Under the pieces are notes generated by a model. The model did not search any database, was not told where the DNA came from, and was given only the letters and a program-made list of their open reading frames with translations. Of a DNA stretch of 64,000 bases, positions 43,267 through 52,626 are shown in pieces. The position numbers were made by a program, and so were the translations under genes. The DNA lies in NCBI GenBank assembly GCA_002328075.1, contig DCVT01000014.1:1-64000 (forward strand), given 5' to 3'. Position 1 is the first letter of the stretch. Each line of letters opens with the position of its first letter. Source of the DNA: Anaerolineales bacterium UBA2181. GTDB taxonomy: Bacteria; Chloroflexota; Anaerolineae; Promineifilales; UBA4811.

Positions 43267-44059
43267 CCCTGGCGCAGCAGCCAACCGCTGACGAGTCCTC
43301 CCATGACGTCGACTTGTTCACCCGGTTAAGGTTGTGACATACGCGGCGGCAGTCTCGCCGACCGCACGCTCATGTCCGCTCTGGCGACGTTCTACGCCGT
43401 TGAGCTCAGTGTTTATAGCAGAACTGCGAGATACTCGGTCAGCGGTGGCGTGCCGTGTTAGTCTCTCTGGCCACGACCTGGATCTCCATTCCACCCGAAC
43501 CAACACCCGGTGTCGGCGCACCCGCGCGGGTATTGCTCAGTTATCTCTCTCGCGAGCGTTTTCGGCCGGCGCACCCCATCCACGGTCTGTATCGGCAGAA
43601 TCCGGCCGGGCGCCACCCCAATACGGGTTCTTCACCATCTGCTAGCGACCCCGTTGGCGTGGCTGGAAGCGGGTACCCGGTCCACTCTGGCAGGGTCGCG
43701 GCACTTGCGGAAAATGGGATCTTGATCTACAATAATGGTCGCCAGATAGGTGGACGCAGTTCGAGGAATCGTACGGACAGCAGCACAACTCGGGAGAAAA
43801 GCCTCCAGGCGGCAGTTGACCTCTTGACCCATGGGGCGCCGCCGACTGCTTCATGCGGGCTCGAGCCTGTCTTGACGGTGTTTGCGTCGCCGACTCTTTT
43901 GCTGGGGGACTGCGAGCCAAACGCAGGAGAGCGTTGTAGGACGACGGCTAAATGGAGGCGCCAACGAGACTGCACCACGTGATAAGACACAAACCCACAC
44001 TCTGCCAGGACGGTACGAGATTCGAGTGCAAGTTGAAAGAAGAAATAGGGAGGATTGCC
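43267..44059. other. Gene-free region upstream of the subtilisin gene
   Basis: About 790 bases. A promoter-like TTGCGG 43705-43710 / TACAAT 43728-43733 with spacing 17 lies 330 bases before the protease start, implying a long leader. An open frame at 43455-43982 has no motif and Arg/Ser/Pro-rich shadow composition; I do not accept it as a gene. No terminator with a strong T-run was seen. Confidence 0.4.
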
Positions 44060-45970
44060 ATGAAAAACAGAACAGCCTTCAAGTTCATTGGGTTGACCTT
44101 CTTGCTCCTGACGCTGGTGTCAATCCCCTTCTCCGCCGCCGCTCTGTCACCATCCGAGCAAGGTGCAGAGCCCTTTGTTGAGGGAGAGGTTCTGCTCAAA
44201 GTAAAGCCGGGAGTCTCTGCATCCGAGGTAGCGCGCGCAGTCGGGGGCACGGTCGTGCGCAGCATCGGCGATGGGAGCATATTGGTGTTGAGGGTCGGGC
44301 ATGGGGCCGTCTCCGCTGCCGTGCAGGCGCTGAACGGCCGTGCCGGGGTGGTCTTTGCCGAGCCTAACTGGCTGCGCCAGCTCCACGACGCGCCGAACGA
44401 CTCCGGCTACGTCCTCAAGTGGGACCTGCACAACGGTGGCACCCTGTGCGATGGCACCGATTGTGCCAACCTCGACGCCGACATGGACTGGCAGGAAGCC
44501 TATACCTATCTGGGCAGCAATTTTAACGGTTCGGCGGTGGTAGCAGTGATCGACACCGGTATCGATGCCGGTCACCCCGATCTGAACGGCAAAATCTTCC
44601 CCGGCTGGGATTTCCTTGCCGGTGACGACGATCCGGCCGACACCTACGGGCACGGGACCCACGTGGCGGGCATCGCGCTGGCCGTAACCAACAACAATGA
44701 TGGCACCGCTGGGGTCGGCTATAGCCCCAACATCAAGGTCATGCCGCTGCGCGTCTGTGACCAGAGCGGCTGCCCGACGACCGCCATCGTGAACGCCATT
44801 TACCACGCGGCAGACAACGGGGCGAACGTGATCAACCTCAGCCTTGGGGGTAGGATCGGCTCTTCGGCCGAAGAAGCGGCCATCAACTACGCCTGGAGCA
44901 AGGGGTTGGTCATCGCCGCCTCGTCCGGGAACGATGGTGCCCGCAAGGTGTCCTACCCGGCAGCTTTTGTCAACTGCATTGCCGTGGGCAGCACCAACTG
45001 GCATGACCTGCTGGCCGGCTACTCCAACAAGGGCAGCGCCCTCGACGTGGTGGCGCCCGGCGGAGATATGAGCGGTTATCATGACCCGGGCGGAATCTAC
45101 AGCACCATGCCGACCTACGATGTGTATCTCACCACGTCGTACTCCTACTCAAAGAACTATGACCAGCTCCAGGGCACCTCGATGGCCGCGCCGCAGGTAT
45201 CCGGCCTGGCCGGCCTGCTCTTCGCCGTGGGCGTGACCGACAACAATGGCGACGGCAAGACCAACGACGAGATCCGGCAGATCATCGAAAGCACGGTGGA
45301 CGATCTGGGGGCCGTCGGCTGGGATCAAAGCTTTGGCTGGGGTCGGGTCAACGTGTACAACGCAGTTGTTGCGGCGGGCGGCGGCGGTGGCCAGAACCAG
45401 CCGCCCACCGCCGACTTTACCTACACCACGTCGGACCTGACGGCAACCTTGACCGATACGAGCACCGATTCTGACGGCAGCGTCGTAGCGTGGAGCTGGA
45501 CCTTTGGCGATGGATACACATCAGCGGAGCAGAACCCATCGCACACCTACGCAGAGGGCGGCACCTATCCAGTCAGCCTGACCGTGACGGACGATGATGG
45601 CGCGACCGGTACCGCGAGCCAGAGTGTGACTGTGAGCAGCGGAGGGGGCGGCGATGCGTTCATGTATGTGTTTGACATCGCCATGTCGTACAAGACGGCC
45701 GGCCCGAACCGGAGCGCCATCGCCGGGGTGACCATCAAAGACACCGCCGGCAATCTCGTAGGCGGTGCGACGGTCAATGGCACCTGGAGCGGTGCCTACT
45801 CCGGCTCGGCCAGCGGCGTGACCGGCGCCGACGGTACAGTGAGGTTTGAGTCGGGCAAGGTGCGCCAGTCCGCCACCTTTACCTTTACGGTGAACGACGT
45901 GGTCAAGGGTGGCTACACCTACGATCCGGCCCGGAACGTAGAGACCAGCGACAGCATCACGGTGCCGTGA
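44060..45970 (+). CDS. Secreted subtilisin-family serine protease with PKD domain
   Basis: 636 residues from ATG 44060 with GGGAGG upstream. The signal peptide KFIGLTFLLLTLVSIPFSAAA is followed by an I9-type propeptide (~35-110). In the S8 catalytic domain (~115-440), the catalytic Asp is in VAVIDTGIDAGHPDL, the His in GHGTHVAGI and the Ser in GTSMAAPQVSGLAGLL. A PKD domain (~450-530, WSWTFGDG and YPVSLTVTD) and a carboxypeptidase-regulatory-like beta domain (~545-636) follow. All three catalytic residues are intact. Extracellular protein degradation is likely. No YLP-type tail is present, unlike the two other exported proteins in the window. Confidence 0.93.
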   Translation: MKNRTAFKFIGLTFLLLTLVSIPFSAAALSPSEQGAEPFVEGEVLLKVKPGVSASEVARAVGGTVVRSIGDGSILVLRVGHGAVSAAVQALNGRAGVVFAEPNWLRQLHDAPNDSGYVLKWDLHNGGTLCDGTDCANLDADMDWQEAYTYLGSNFNGSAVVAVIDTGIDAGHPDLNGKIFPGWDFLAGDDDPADTYGHGTHVAGIALAVTNNNDGTAGVGYSPNIKVMPLRVCDQSGCPTTAIVNAIYHAADNGANVINLSLGGRIGSSAEEAAINYAWSKGLVIAASSGNDGARKVSYPAAFVNCIAVGSTNWHDLLAGYSNKGSALDVVAPGGDMSGYHDPGGIYSTMPTYDVYLTTSYSYSKNYDQLQGTSMAAPQVSGLAGLLFAVGVTDNNGDGKTNDEIRQIIESTVDDLGAVGWDQSFGWGRVNVYNAVVAAGGGGGQNQPPTADFTYTTSDLTATLTDTSTDSDGSVVAWSWTFGDGYTSAEQNPSHTYAEGGTYPVSLTVTDDDGATGTASQSVTVSSGGGGDAFMYVFDIAMSYKTAGPNRSAIAGVTIKDTAGNLVGGATVNGTWSGAYSGSASGVTGADGTVRFESGKVRQSATFTFTVNDVVKGGYTYDPARNVETSDSITVP

Positions 45971-46030
45971 CGGCCGGCAGAGGCTGCCGGCGCAAAGTGC
46001 GGCCGTCAGGAAAGGAATAAGCCAACGAGT

Positions 46031-46060
46031 GAGGTCGCACCCGGATCCGGGTGCGACCTC
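46031..46060. terminator. Perfect 30-base palindrome after the protease gene
   Basis: GAGGTCGCACCCGG is followed by its exact reverse complement, giving a 14-15 bp stem with almost no loop, then TTAC. It is a probable bidirectional transcription end between the protease and the reverse-strand tRNA, although the T-run is short. Confidence 0.55.
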
Positions 46061-46198
46061 TTACATGTCGGGAAGGCCCTTCGCGCGGCCGTGACAGCGT
46101 CGTCGATTTCGGTGTCGCGGTGGTGTCCCGGCCAAGCACTCCATGCGGCGTGTATTCTTGGCCAACACGGACTTGATCTTTGGAAGGCGGTTTGGGAG

Positions 46199-46271
46199 TG
46201 CCCCCAAGGGGATTCGAACCCCTGTCACCGGCTTGAAAGGCCGATGTCCTGGTCCTCTAGACGATGGGGGC
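46199..46271 (-). tRNA. tRNA-Glu (anticodon TTC)
   Basis: The reverse strand reads a 73-base cloverleaf with acceptor GCCCCCA/TGGGGGC, discriminator A, D-arm GTCTAGAGGACCAGGAC, anticodon loop CTTTCAA (anticodon TTC) and T-arm AGGGGTTCGAATCCCCT. It closely matches the bacterial tRNA-Glu pattern. CCA is not encoded. Confidence 0.96.
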
Positions 46272-46344
46272 CTGACCGACCGGCCGGATTGTACCATGCC
46301 ACCCTCGGGTGTCAAGCAACGTCCGATACAGGAGATCTAGACGG

Positions 46345-46980
46345 ATGGACAAGCCACTCAAGTTGATCGGCAAAGCGCTACGGGCGTACTGGGACGAAGC
46401 CTTCACCCTGATGGTTCTCAACCTGATATGGCTGGTGGCCCAGGTGCTGATCATCCCGGGGCCGGCAGCCACGGCCGCGCTTTTCTACGTAACCCATCGG
46501 GTGGCACGCGGTCAGTTCGCCAGGCTATCCGATTTCTGGGGGGCGTTCAATCGCTTTTTCCTGAGCAGTTGGAAGTGGGGCGCACCCAATCTCTTGGTGG
46601 TCCTGGTGTTGGGGTACGCGGCCTATTTCTACGCGCTGGGGCCGTTTCCTCAACCGTACGCGTTCGTGTTGATGTGCCTTAACCTTGTGCTGCTGGCCGG
46701 CTGGCTGTTCCTGCAGCTGTTTGCGCTTCCCTTCTGGGTGGATCAGGCTGACCAGCGGGTTGGTCTGGCTCTACGCAACGCAGTGGTGATGCTGGCCCAC
46801 AACCTGAGGCTGGCGGCGCTGGTATTCGCCATCATGATAGCGCTGTTGGCGCTGACAGTCGCTTTTTGGATCTTGCTGGGAATGGTGACCGTTGCCCTCT
46901 TGGCCATGGTGGGCAACACGGCCGTGGCTGCTCAGCTCGACGCACTGGAACAGACCGGCGACTCAATGCCGGCCGAATGA
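46345..46980 (+). CDS. DUF624/YesL-like membrane protein
   Basis: 211 residues from ATG 46345, nine bases after AGGAG. There are about five hydrophobic segments (~20-50, 75-100, 105-130, 150-185 and adjoining). The start KALRAYWDEAFTLMVLNLIWLV and a PGPAATAALFYVTHR segment are typical of YesL/DUF624 proteins, often encoded near carbohydrate-transport genes. Function is unknown for the family. Its gene ends 70 bases before the convergent alpha-glucan phosphorylase, a carbohydrate context that fits. Confidence 0.75.
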   Translation: MDKPLKLIGKALRAYWDEAFTLMVLNLIWLVAQVLIIPGPAATAALFYVTHRVARGQFARLSDFWGAFNRFFLSSWKWGAPNLLVVLVLGYAAYFYALGPFPQPYAFVLMCLNLVLLAGWLFLQLFALPFWVDQADQRVGLALRNAVVMLAHNLRLAALVFAIMIALLALTVAFWILLGMVTVALLAMVGNTAVAAQLDALEQTGDSMPAE

Positions 46981-47050
46981 CCCGCTCGACGAAGTTCTGG
47001 GTTGCCCCCAGGGTGATTCCGGCGCGCCGGGCGCCAGCAGCCCAGGCGTC

Positions 47051-49207
47051 TCAGGCAGGCGGCCGCGCGGCCGCCGCGCGAGCAGCTGGCAGATAGGCCC
47101 GTTCGGTGTACTCCTTGAGCATTCGCCGCAACGAAAAAGCCGGCGAAACGGTCCGCATCGACTCTTTCATCGCCTGAACCCACCCGCGCGGTATGCCGTC
47201 TGCATCGCGCTGGTAGAACAGGGGTACCACTTCCTGCTCCAGCAATTGGTACAGCGATTCGGCGTCAGGAGCGTCTTGGTCCTCTCCCTCGTCGCGATGA
47301 TTCCGCCCACCGATGGCCCAGCCGTTGTCCCCGTCGTACGCCTCTGGCCACCAACCGTCCAGGACCGAAAGGTTCAGCGTTCCGTTCAGCGCCGCCTTTT
47401 GACCGCTGGTGCCGCTGGCTTCGTACGGGCGGCGGGGGTTGTTGAGCCAAACGTCCACGCCCTGGACCAGGTATCGGGCGAGATTCATATCATAGTCCTG
47501 GACAAAGGCAATCCGTGCCCCTAACTGGTGGTCCTTGGCCAGATTGACCACCTGTTGGATGAGGTGCTTGGCCGGCTCATCGGCCGGGTGGGCTTTGCCG
47601 GCGAAGATGAGCTGTACCGGCCGGTTGCTGTCCAACAGAATCCGTTTCAGCCGCTCCAGGTCGCGGAACACCAGTGTCGCCCGCTTGTACGTGGCAAACC
47701 GACGGGCAAAGCCGATGGTGAGCGCCTCAGGATCGAGCATGGTACCGCTGGCCAGCAACTGCGTGGCATCGGCCTCTCCCTCGATCCAGCGCTGACGGGC
47801 GCGGTCCCAGATGAACGAGAACATTTTGCGCTTGAGGTCTTGCTTGACGTTCCAGAGCTCATGGTCCGGCACATCATAGACTCGCTGCCAGAGGGCCGGG
47901 TCGTCGTGGTGCTGTAGCCAGTCCGGACCCAGATGGCGGTCCAACAGGCGGTCGATCTCTCCAGAGACCCAGCTTGGCGTGTGGATCCCGTTGGTGATGG
48001 AGATCATGGGCGCCGGTTGCCCGGACCAGAGGTTCTGCCACATCTTGCCGCTCACTGCGGTGTGAATTTTGCTCACCCCGTTGATGTAACGAGAATTCCG
48101 CATGGCAAGCACCGTCATGTTAAAGTTGTTCCCCCATCCATCGTGGTGTGCTGCCAGTTGCATAAAGCGCTCCCGGTCCAGACCCATATCGTCCCAGAAA
48201 TGCCAAAAATACCTTTCGACCAGGTTGAACGGAAAGGCATCATGGCCGGCCGGCACAGGCGTGTGCGTGGTGAAAACCGAGGTCTCGAAGGCAGCTTGGT
48301 GGGCCTGTTCATACGTCATTCCGGTCTGGACGAGCTCTCGAATCCGCTCCAACACCAGGAACGCCGAGTGTCCCTCGTTCATGTGCCAGACCGTCGGTTG
48401 TAGGCCAAGGGCTCGCAAGACACGCAACCCCCCGATGCCCAGGATCACCTCCTGCTGCAAACGCATCTCCTGGTCGCCCCCATACAGCCGGGCCGTCAAT
48501 TCCCGATCCCAGGGGGCATTTGCCTCGAAATCGGTATCCATCAGAAAGATGCGCACCCGGCCGACCCGCACGCACCATGCCCGAACGAGCACGTCGCGCG
48601 TGTCCAGCCGCACCGGTACCGTGAGACGATCTCCGTTGCCGTTCATCACGGGCAGGATGGGGGTGTCGGTAAAATCGACTGCCTCGTGCACGGCTTCCTG
48701 CCACCCATGCGCCGGGATCCGCTGGCGGAAATACCCCTGCGGGTACATGAAACCCACCCCCACCAGAGGGACACCCAGGTCGCTGGCCTCTTTGCAGTGG
48801 TCGCCAGAAAGAATCCCCAAACCACCCGAATAGATCGGCAGCGAATTGTGCAGGCCAAACTCGGCCGAAAAGTAGGCGATGGTAGATCGTTTGTGCTCAG
48901 GATAGACGCCAGGGAACCACAAGCCACCGTTCTGCATCTCGGCGTCGTATCGCATCATCACACGCTCCAGCTTGCGCCGGAACGGGATGTTCTGCGCCAG
49001 CCGGTCGATATCTGTTTGTGTCATGCTCCGTAGCATCTTGACCGGATTGTGACGCGTTCGGCGCCACGCCGGATAGTCCCACATCCGAAACAACTCGCGG
49101 GCATCTGCCTGCCACACCCACCAGAGGTTGTACGCCAGGTCGTTCAACCGCGCGATGCATTCGGGCAATTCAACCGTATTGTGGTTGGGACACTGACAAT
49201 CAATCAT
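47051..49207 (-). CDS. Alpha-glucan (glycogen/maltodextrin) phosphorylase
   Basis: 718 residues from ATG 49207 behind GAGGAGA; an in-frame start at 49291 lies upstream and is rejected. It belongs to the shorter GlgP class with an N-terminal DUF3417-like domain (LNDLAYNLWWVWQADARELF). Conserved GT35 elements include YFSAEFGLHNSLPIYSGGLGILSGDH, WHMNEGHSAF, TTHTPVPAGHD and the PLP-binding segment EASGTSGQKAALNG, whose Lys should carry pyridoxal phosphate. It releases glucose-1-phosphate from alpha-1,4-glucans, feeding glycolysis. A Pro/Ala-rich C-terminal tail follows. Confidence 0.93.
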   Translation of the reverse strand: MIDCQCPNHNTVELPECIARLNDLAYNLWWVWQADARELFRMWDYPAWRRTRHNPVKMLRSMTQTDIDRLAQNIPFRRKLERVMMRYDAEMQNGGLWFPGVYPEHKRSTIAYFSAEFGLHNSLPIYSGGLGILSGDHCKEASDLGVPLVGVGFMYPQGYFRQRIPAHGWQEAVHEAVDFTDTPILPVMNGNGDRLTVPVRLDTRDVLVRAWCVRVGRVRIFLMDTDFEANAPWDRELTARLYGGDQEMRLQQEVILGIGGLRVLRALGLQPTVWHMNEGHSAFLVLERIRELVQTGMTYEQAHQAAFETSVFTTHTPVPAGHDAFPFNLVERYFWHFWDDMGLDRERFMQLAAHHDGWGNNFNMTVLAMRNSRYINGVSKIHTAVSGKMWQNLWSGQPAPMISITNGIHTPSWVSGEIDRLLDRHLGPDWLQHHDDPALWQRVYDVPDHELWNVKQDLKRKMFSFIWDRARQRWIEGEADATQLLASGTMLDPEALTIGFARRFATYKRATLVFRDLERLKRILLDSNRPVQLIFAGKAHPADEPAKHLIQQVVNLAKDHQLGARIAFVQDYDMNLARYLVQGVDVWLNNPRRPYEASGTSGQKAALNGTLNLSVLDGWWPEAYDGDNGWAIGGRNHRDEGEDQDAPDAESLYQLLEQEVVPLFYQRDADGIPRGWVQAMKESMRTVSPAFSLRRMLKEYTERAYLPAARAAAARPPA

Positions 49208-49276
49208 CCATATATCTCCTCGCACCAAACAACAGCGCCAGATTATAACCTCTGGCCAATCAAAGGCAAGGCCAGG

Positions 49277-49304
49277 TTGCCCTTTGGCCACGCTGGTTTA
49301 TAAT
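49277..49304 (+). promoter_or_regulatory. Promoter placing the start site at the ATG of the LuxR-kelch gene
   Basis: TTGCCC 49277-49282 and TATAAT 49299-49304, spacing 16. Transcription would start near 49311 and the ATG is at 49314, so the mRNA is leaderless or nearly so; no Shine-Dalgarno sequence is present. Confidence 0.6.
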
Positions 49305-49313
49305 GGTCCGGCG

Positions 49314-50684
49314 ATGGTGGAATCGGGCGAGCCGCTCAGCGCGCGGGAACAGGAAATCGTGTGTCTCCTGGCCACAGGAGCCACCAACCGGATGATAGCT
49401 CACCAGCTGGGCATCAGTCCGAACACGGTCAAGGTTCATCTGCGCAACGTGTTTTCCAAACTGGGCATCAGTTCGCGCACTGAGGCCACCGTTTTTGCCA
49501 TCCGTGAGGGGTGGGTTGAGGTGGGGGATCAAGCGGCAGGTCAGGTCGACTTGCCGACGGTGGTTTTGCCGGAGGAGCAGCCCCGCCGCGATGTGGCTTT
49601 GGACCGGATTGTGCTGCCTCCTCTCCCCTGGTACAAACGCCTCTACCTGGCAGTCAGTGTGTTGACGGCTGCACTGCTGGCCCTGCTAACCTGGCCTCGG
49701 TCCGCTGCAACGCTGGCAGACGGCTGCGACAACGAATTCACCGCCGGTTGCGTCCAGGAGGGCAATAACCTGGCCGTCAGTGAGCCCGAATCGCTCTGGG
49801 TTAGTGCATCTCCCCTATCAATCGCCCGGGGCCGGTTTGGCGTGGCTCACCTGGGTGGGCGGATCTATGTAATCGGAGGCGAAACGGCGGCCGGATTGAC
49901 CGCCAGTGTGATGGCGTACGATCCAATGCTGGACCTCTGGGCTCTTTGCAGCGACAAACCTACCCCGGCCGCCAACGTGCAGGCGGTTGCCGTGCAGCAG
50001 CAAATACTGGTTCCCGGCGGCAGTGACGACAACGGCGACCCGCTCACCAGCGTAGAGCTGTACGACCCGGGCGCTGACCGTTGGTCAAACCGTGCTCCAC
50101 TGCCGGCGCCTCTGACCGCCTATGCGGCCGCGACCTGGAGCGACCAGGTGTTTCTGTTCGGAGGTTGGGACGGTCGATCCTATTCTGGGGCTAGCTGGGT
50201 CTACGACCTGGGTGTGGACAGATGGCAGCCGGTGGCACCGATGCCTACGCCGCGAGGTTTTGCTGCTGCCGTCACCACGGAGTCAGGCATCCTGGTGGTG
50301 GGCGGGTACGACGGTCGGCGCGAATACGCCGCCTGCGAGCGGTATCTCCCGGACACCAATGTCTGGGAGAGCTGTTCCTCGATGTCTACGCCCCGGGGCG
50401 GGCCGAGCGGGGCGGAAGTGGCAGGGCAGGTTTACCTCATCGGTGGCGGTTGGAGTTCGTTTGTGACGTTTAGCGAGCGGTACAATTCGGCAACCGACAC
50501 ATGGCACAATGTCGAGACTCCGCTGCTGATGGCGGGAGGAGAATGGCGAAATCTGGGGGCCGTGCGAGTGGGTACCCGGATCTATGCGCTGGGAGGGTGG
50601 CAGCGCGGCCGGTACCTGGATGTGAACCTGGCCTTTGAGACGCTGCCTAACCGGTTATACCTGCCGGCAGCGATCAGCCGTTAG
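49314..50684 (+). CDS. LuxR-type DNA-binding domain fused through a TM helix to an extracytoplasmic kelch propeller
   Basis: 456 residues. The LuxR/GerE helix-turn-helix spans residues ~5-65 (LSAREQEIVCLLATGATNRMIAHQLGISPNTVKVHLRNVFSKLG). A linker follows, then one TM helix (~110-130, LYLAVSVLTAALLALLTW). A kelch beta-propeller of five to six repeats (~160-440) has the GG-x-x-Y motifs VIGGETAA, LFGGWDGRSY, VVGGYDGRREY, LIGGGWSS and ALGGWQRGR. The C-terminus is RLYLPAAISR, like the tail of the giant protein. The topology implies a cytoplasmic DNA-binding head and an outside sensor in one chain, a one-component membrane regulator. It is divergent from the phosphorylase gene, which may be its target; that is inference. 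It overlaps the convergent recombinase-like gene by 11 bases. Confidence 0.85.
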   Translation: MVESGEPLSAREQEIVCLLATGATNRMIAHQLGISPNTVKVHLRNVFSKLGISSRTEATVFAIREGWVEVGDQAAGQVDLPTVVLPEEQPRRDVALDRIVLPPLPWYKRLYLAVSVLTAALLALLTWPRSAATLADGCDNEFTAGCVQEGNNLAVSEPESLWVSASPLSIARGRFGVAHLGGRIYVIGGETAAGLTASVMAYDPMLDLWALCSDKPTPAANVQAVAVQQQILVPGGSDDNGDPLTSVELYDPGADRWSNRAPLPAPLTAYAAATWSDQVFLFGGWDGRSYSGASWVYDLGVDRWQPVAPMPTPRGFAAAVTTESGILVVGGYDGRREYAACERYLPDTNVWESCSSMSTPRGGPSGAEVAGQVYLIGGGWSSFVTFSERYNSATDTWHNVETPLLMAGGEWRNLGAVRVGTRIYALGGWQRGRYLDVNLAFETLPNRLYLPAAISR

Positions 50685-51657
50685 GCTGCCTGGGGCTGAG
50701 GCCCTGCGCCAGGCGCTCTATCTTGGAGAGGGTTTCGCGCCAGGTGATCTCTGACAGGCCCAACTTTTCCCGCAGCTCGTCGGTGTTGGCGCCCTTGATA
50801 AAGCTGTGTACTGATGAGGTCCACCTCAGGTTCTCGAACGATACAGGCTTGGCAACCTCAGCCAGCTCCTCCAGGTCACGAAGGATGTACTCCAGGTTCC
50901 TTGGGGTGCAAGTGAAAAGCGTTTCCTGAGGGTTGTATTGTCCCAGGTACTCATCCAGCAGCGATAGCCAGGTTGGATCAAGCGGGATGACCCGTTCCTT
51001 GTACCGTTTGGCCGGGCTTCGGTAGCGGACAAAGAGCGCCGGCCGCTCCGAGTCGGACCGATCGATGTGGTTGAGATTGATACCCATCGCCTCGCCCTTT
51101 TTTATGCCGGTATCCAGAATTAGTGAGAGAAGGAGGAGCGGCCGCGCGTCACCTTTGCGGCCTCCTGCGCCAGCCTTCACTTGTTGCCCTGCAGCCAGCA
51201 ACCGGTTAACTTGGTCCTCGGTCAACACCTCGGGCAAGGGACTCCGGACTGAGTAGTGGATAACGGGCGCTCCCGGGTCGGACACCAATATTCCTCCCTT
51301 GTGCAGCCACTTGAAAAACACCTTCAGAGTTGTGACCCGACGGGCATAGGTCTTGGGGCTGCATGGCACACCGCGCTCCCGCTGCAGCCAGTTCAGGAAA
51401 TCGTTGAGGTTTTTGGTGGTGACCTGGCCGATAGGTTGGCCGATGCCCAAGTACCTTCCCAGCAGGTTAAGGTCACTGGTAAACGCCTGCACGGTATATT
51501 GGCTAAACCCCTCGTACCGCATGTACTTGACAAAAGCGCCAATCGTTGCCTTGAGCGACATATCTGGTGTGAGATGGAGGGGCACCTGTTCCGGCCCAGT
51601 GGCGGGAAATGTCGCAATGCGCGTCTCTGCGTCGTTCATGTGTGCTGTCTCGCTCAT
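50674..51657 (-). CDS. Tyrosine-recombinase-like protein with degenerate active site
   Basis: 327 residues from ATG 51657 (AGGAA upstream). The N-terminal SAM-like core-binding domain (~30-115; IGAFVKYMRYEGFSQYTVQAFTSDL) and a C-terminal catalytic-like domain match XerC/D architecture. Several catalytic residues are replaced, however. The first Arg motif (usually TG-x-R) reads TGIKKGEAM. The H-x-x-R segment reads SFENLRW. The final helix GLSEITWRETLSKI has no Tyr nucleophile. It probably binds DNA but does not cleave it. No att sites were found nearby. Confidence 0.8.
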   Translation of the reverse strand: MSETAHMNDAETRIATFPATGPEQVPLHLTPDMSLKATIGAFVKYMRYEGFSQYTVQAFTSDLNLLGRYLGIGQPIGQVTTKNLNDFLNWLQRERGVPCSPKTYARRVTTLKVFFKWLHKGGILVSDPGAPVIHYSVRSPLPEVLTEDQVNRLLAAGQQVKAGAGGRKGDARPLLLLSLILDTGIKKGEAMGINLNHIDRSDSERPALFVRYRSPAKRYKERVIPLDPTWLSLLDEYLGQYNPQETLFTCTPRNLEYILRDLEELAEVAKPVSFENLRWTSSVHSFIKGANTDELREKLGLSEITWRETLSKIERLAQGLSPRQPNG

Positions 51658-51822
51658 GGTCTATTCCTGCCGTGCAAATGCTTTCGTATAGTATAGTATT
51701 CGAGATGGGAAGGTTTGTCAACTTGCCTGTGTGCCGTTTTCTGTTTAGAATTGGATGCTTGCCCGATTTTAGATTGCGAGCCAGATGGTGGTTCCCATGT
51801 GAGCGGGTGGGTTGAGAGCAGT

Positions 51823-52626
51823 ATGAGCAGCAGCGACAAAAGCCGGTATCAGGTTGGGCGCACCCTGGTGATGTGGGTGCTCCTGGGCTTGGCACTTGCC
51901 TGGGGCTGGAAGGTCCAGGCCGCCAACGGCATCACCTCACCGCGCGACAACGCGGTGGTGCGCGGTCAGGTGGTCATTGAAGGCACGGCCTCTGATCCCA
52001 GTTTCTTGCGCTATGAACTCTCCTTCCTAAAGGAATTCGACCCGCTGGGGGATTGGGTGGTTTTCTTTACGTCCGACAAGCAGGTGGTGAGCGGGATGCT
52101 GGCGGTCTGGGATACCAGCATTGGACGCGAAGCCGGAAGTCCCTTTTACCCTGATGGCACGTACCGTCTTCGGCTCCGCGTGGTGCGTCAGGATTCCAAC
52201 TATGACGAATACTATGTGTTGGGTCTCTCGTTGGCCAACGAATCGGCTGCGTTGACACCAACCGTGACGCCCACGGAGGGGGCGGAGCTCGCGCCCAGTC
52301 CGACTTCTGCGGTCATGATCCCGACCGAGTTGCCGACGCTAACCCCGTTTCCTTCGACCACACCGCGGCCGACGCCAAGCGCCGACGATTCGGAGACGCC
52401 GGATACGGGTACCACCGCGGACTCTGGCGGGACCGGGTTGCGCCTGGAGGGCCAGTTTGATACCGCGCGCGTCAAGGGAGGGCTGCTCACGGGCGTCAGA
52501 CTCGCCCTGGCGTCCTTTGCCCTTTTGGCTGTTTACGTTGTGGTGCGCGGTGGGCTGCGCAGATCTCTGGCGTGGCTCGGCTCGCGCCGACGCCGCGAGA
52601 CTCCGGTCGCACGGCGCGGGCGATGA
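51823..52626 (+). CDS. Exported, membrane-anchored protein with Ig-like domain and Pro/Thr stalk
   Basis: 267 residues. An N-terminal TM/signal segment (~12-35, VMWVLLGLALAWGW) is followed by a beta-rich domain (~38-145; NGITSPRDNAVVRGQVVIEGTASDP is an Ig-like or Gmad2-like start). A Thr/Pro/Ser-rich stalk (~148-210), a second TM helix (~228-250) and a very basic cytoplasmic tail complete it. The function is unknown; the fold is typical of Chloroflexota envelope proteins. Its stop overlaps the pth start (ATGA), so it heads the pth-mfd transcript. The upstream ribosome binding site is weak. Confidence 0.7.
   Translation: MSSSDKSRYQVGRTLVMWVLLGLALAWGWKVQAANGITSPRDNAVVRGQVVIEGTASDPSFLRYELSFLKEFDPLGDWVVFFTSDKQVVSGMLAVWDTSIGREAGSPFYPDGTYRLRLRVVRQDSNYDEYYVLGLSLANESAALTPTVTPTEGAELAPSPTSAVMIPTELPTLTPFPSTTPRPTPSADDSETPDTGTTADSGGTGLRLEGQFDTARVKGGLLTGVRLALASFALLAVYVVVRGGLRRSLAWLGSRRRRETPVARRGR

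Noticed and set aside
41875..43284. 469-codon antisense frame under the acyl-CoA dehydrogenase
   Set aside because: The sense strand encodes a clear dehydrogenase; the antisense product is His/Arg/Val-rich shadow sequence.
43455..43982. 175-codon frame upstream of the subtilisin
   Set aside because: No ribosome binding site or motif, and Arg/Ser/Pro-rich composition typical of non-coding GC-rich DNA.
49284..49313. In-frame start at 49284 for the LuxR-kelch protein
   Set aside because: It would place the coding start inside the TTGCCC/TATAAT promoter.
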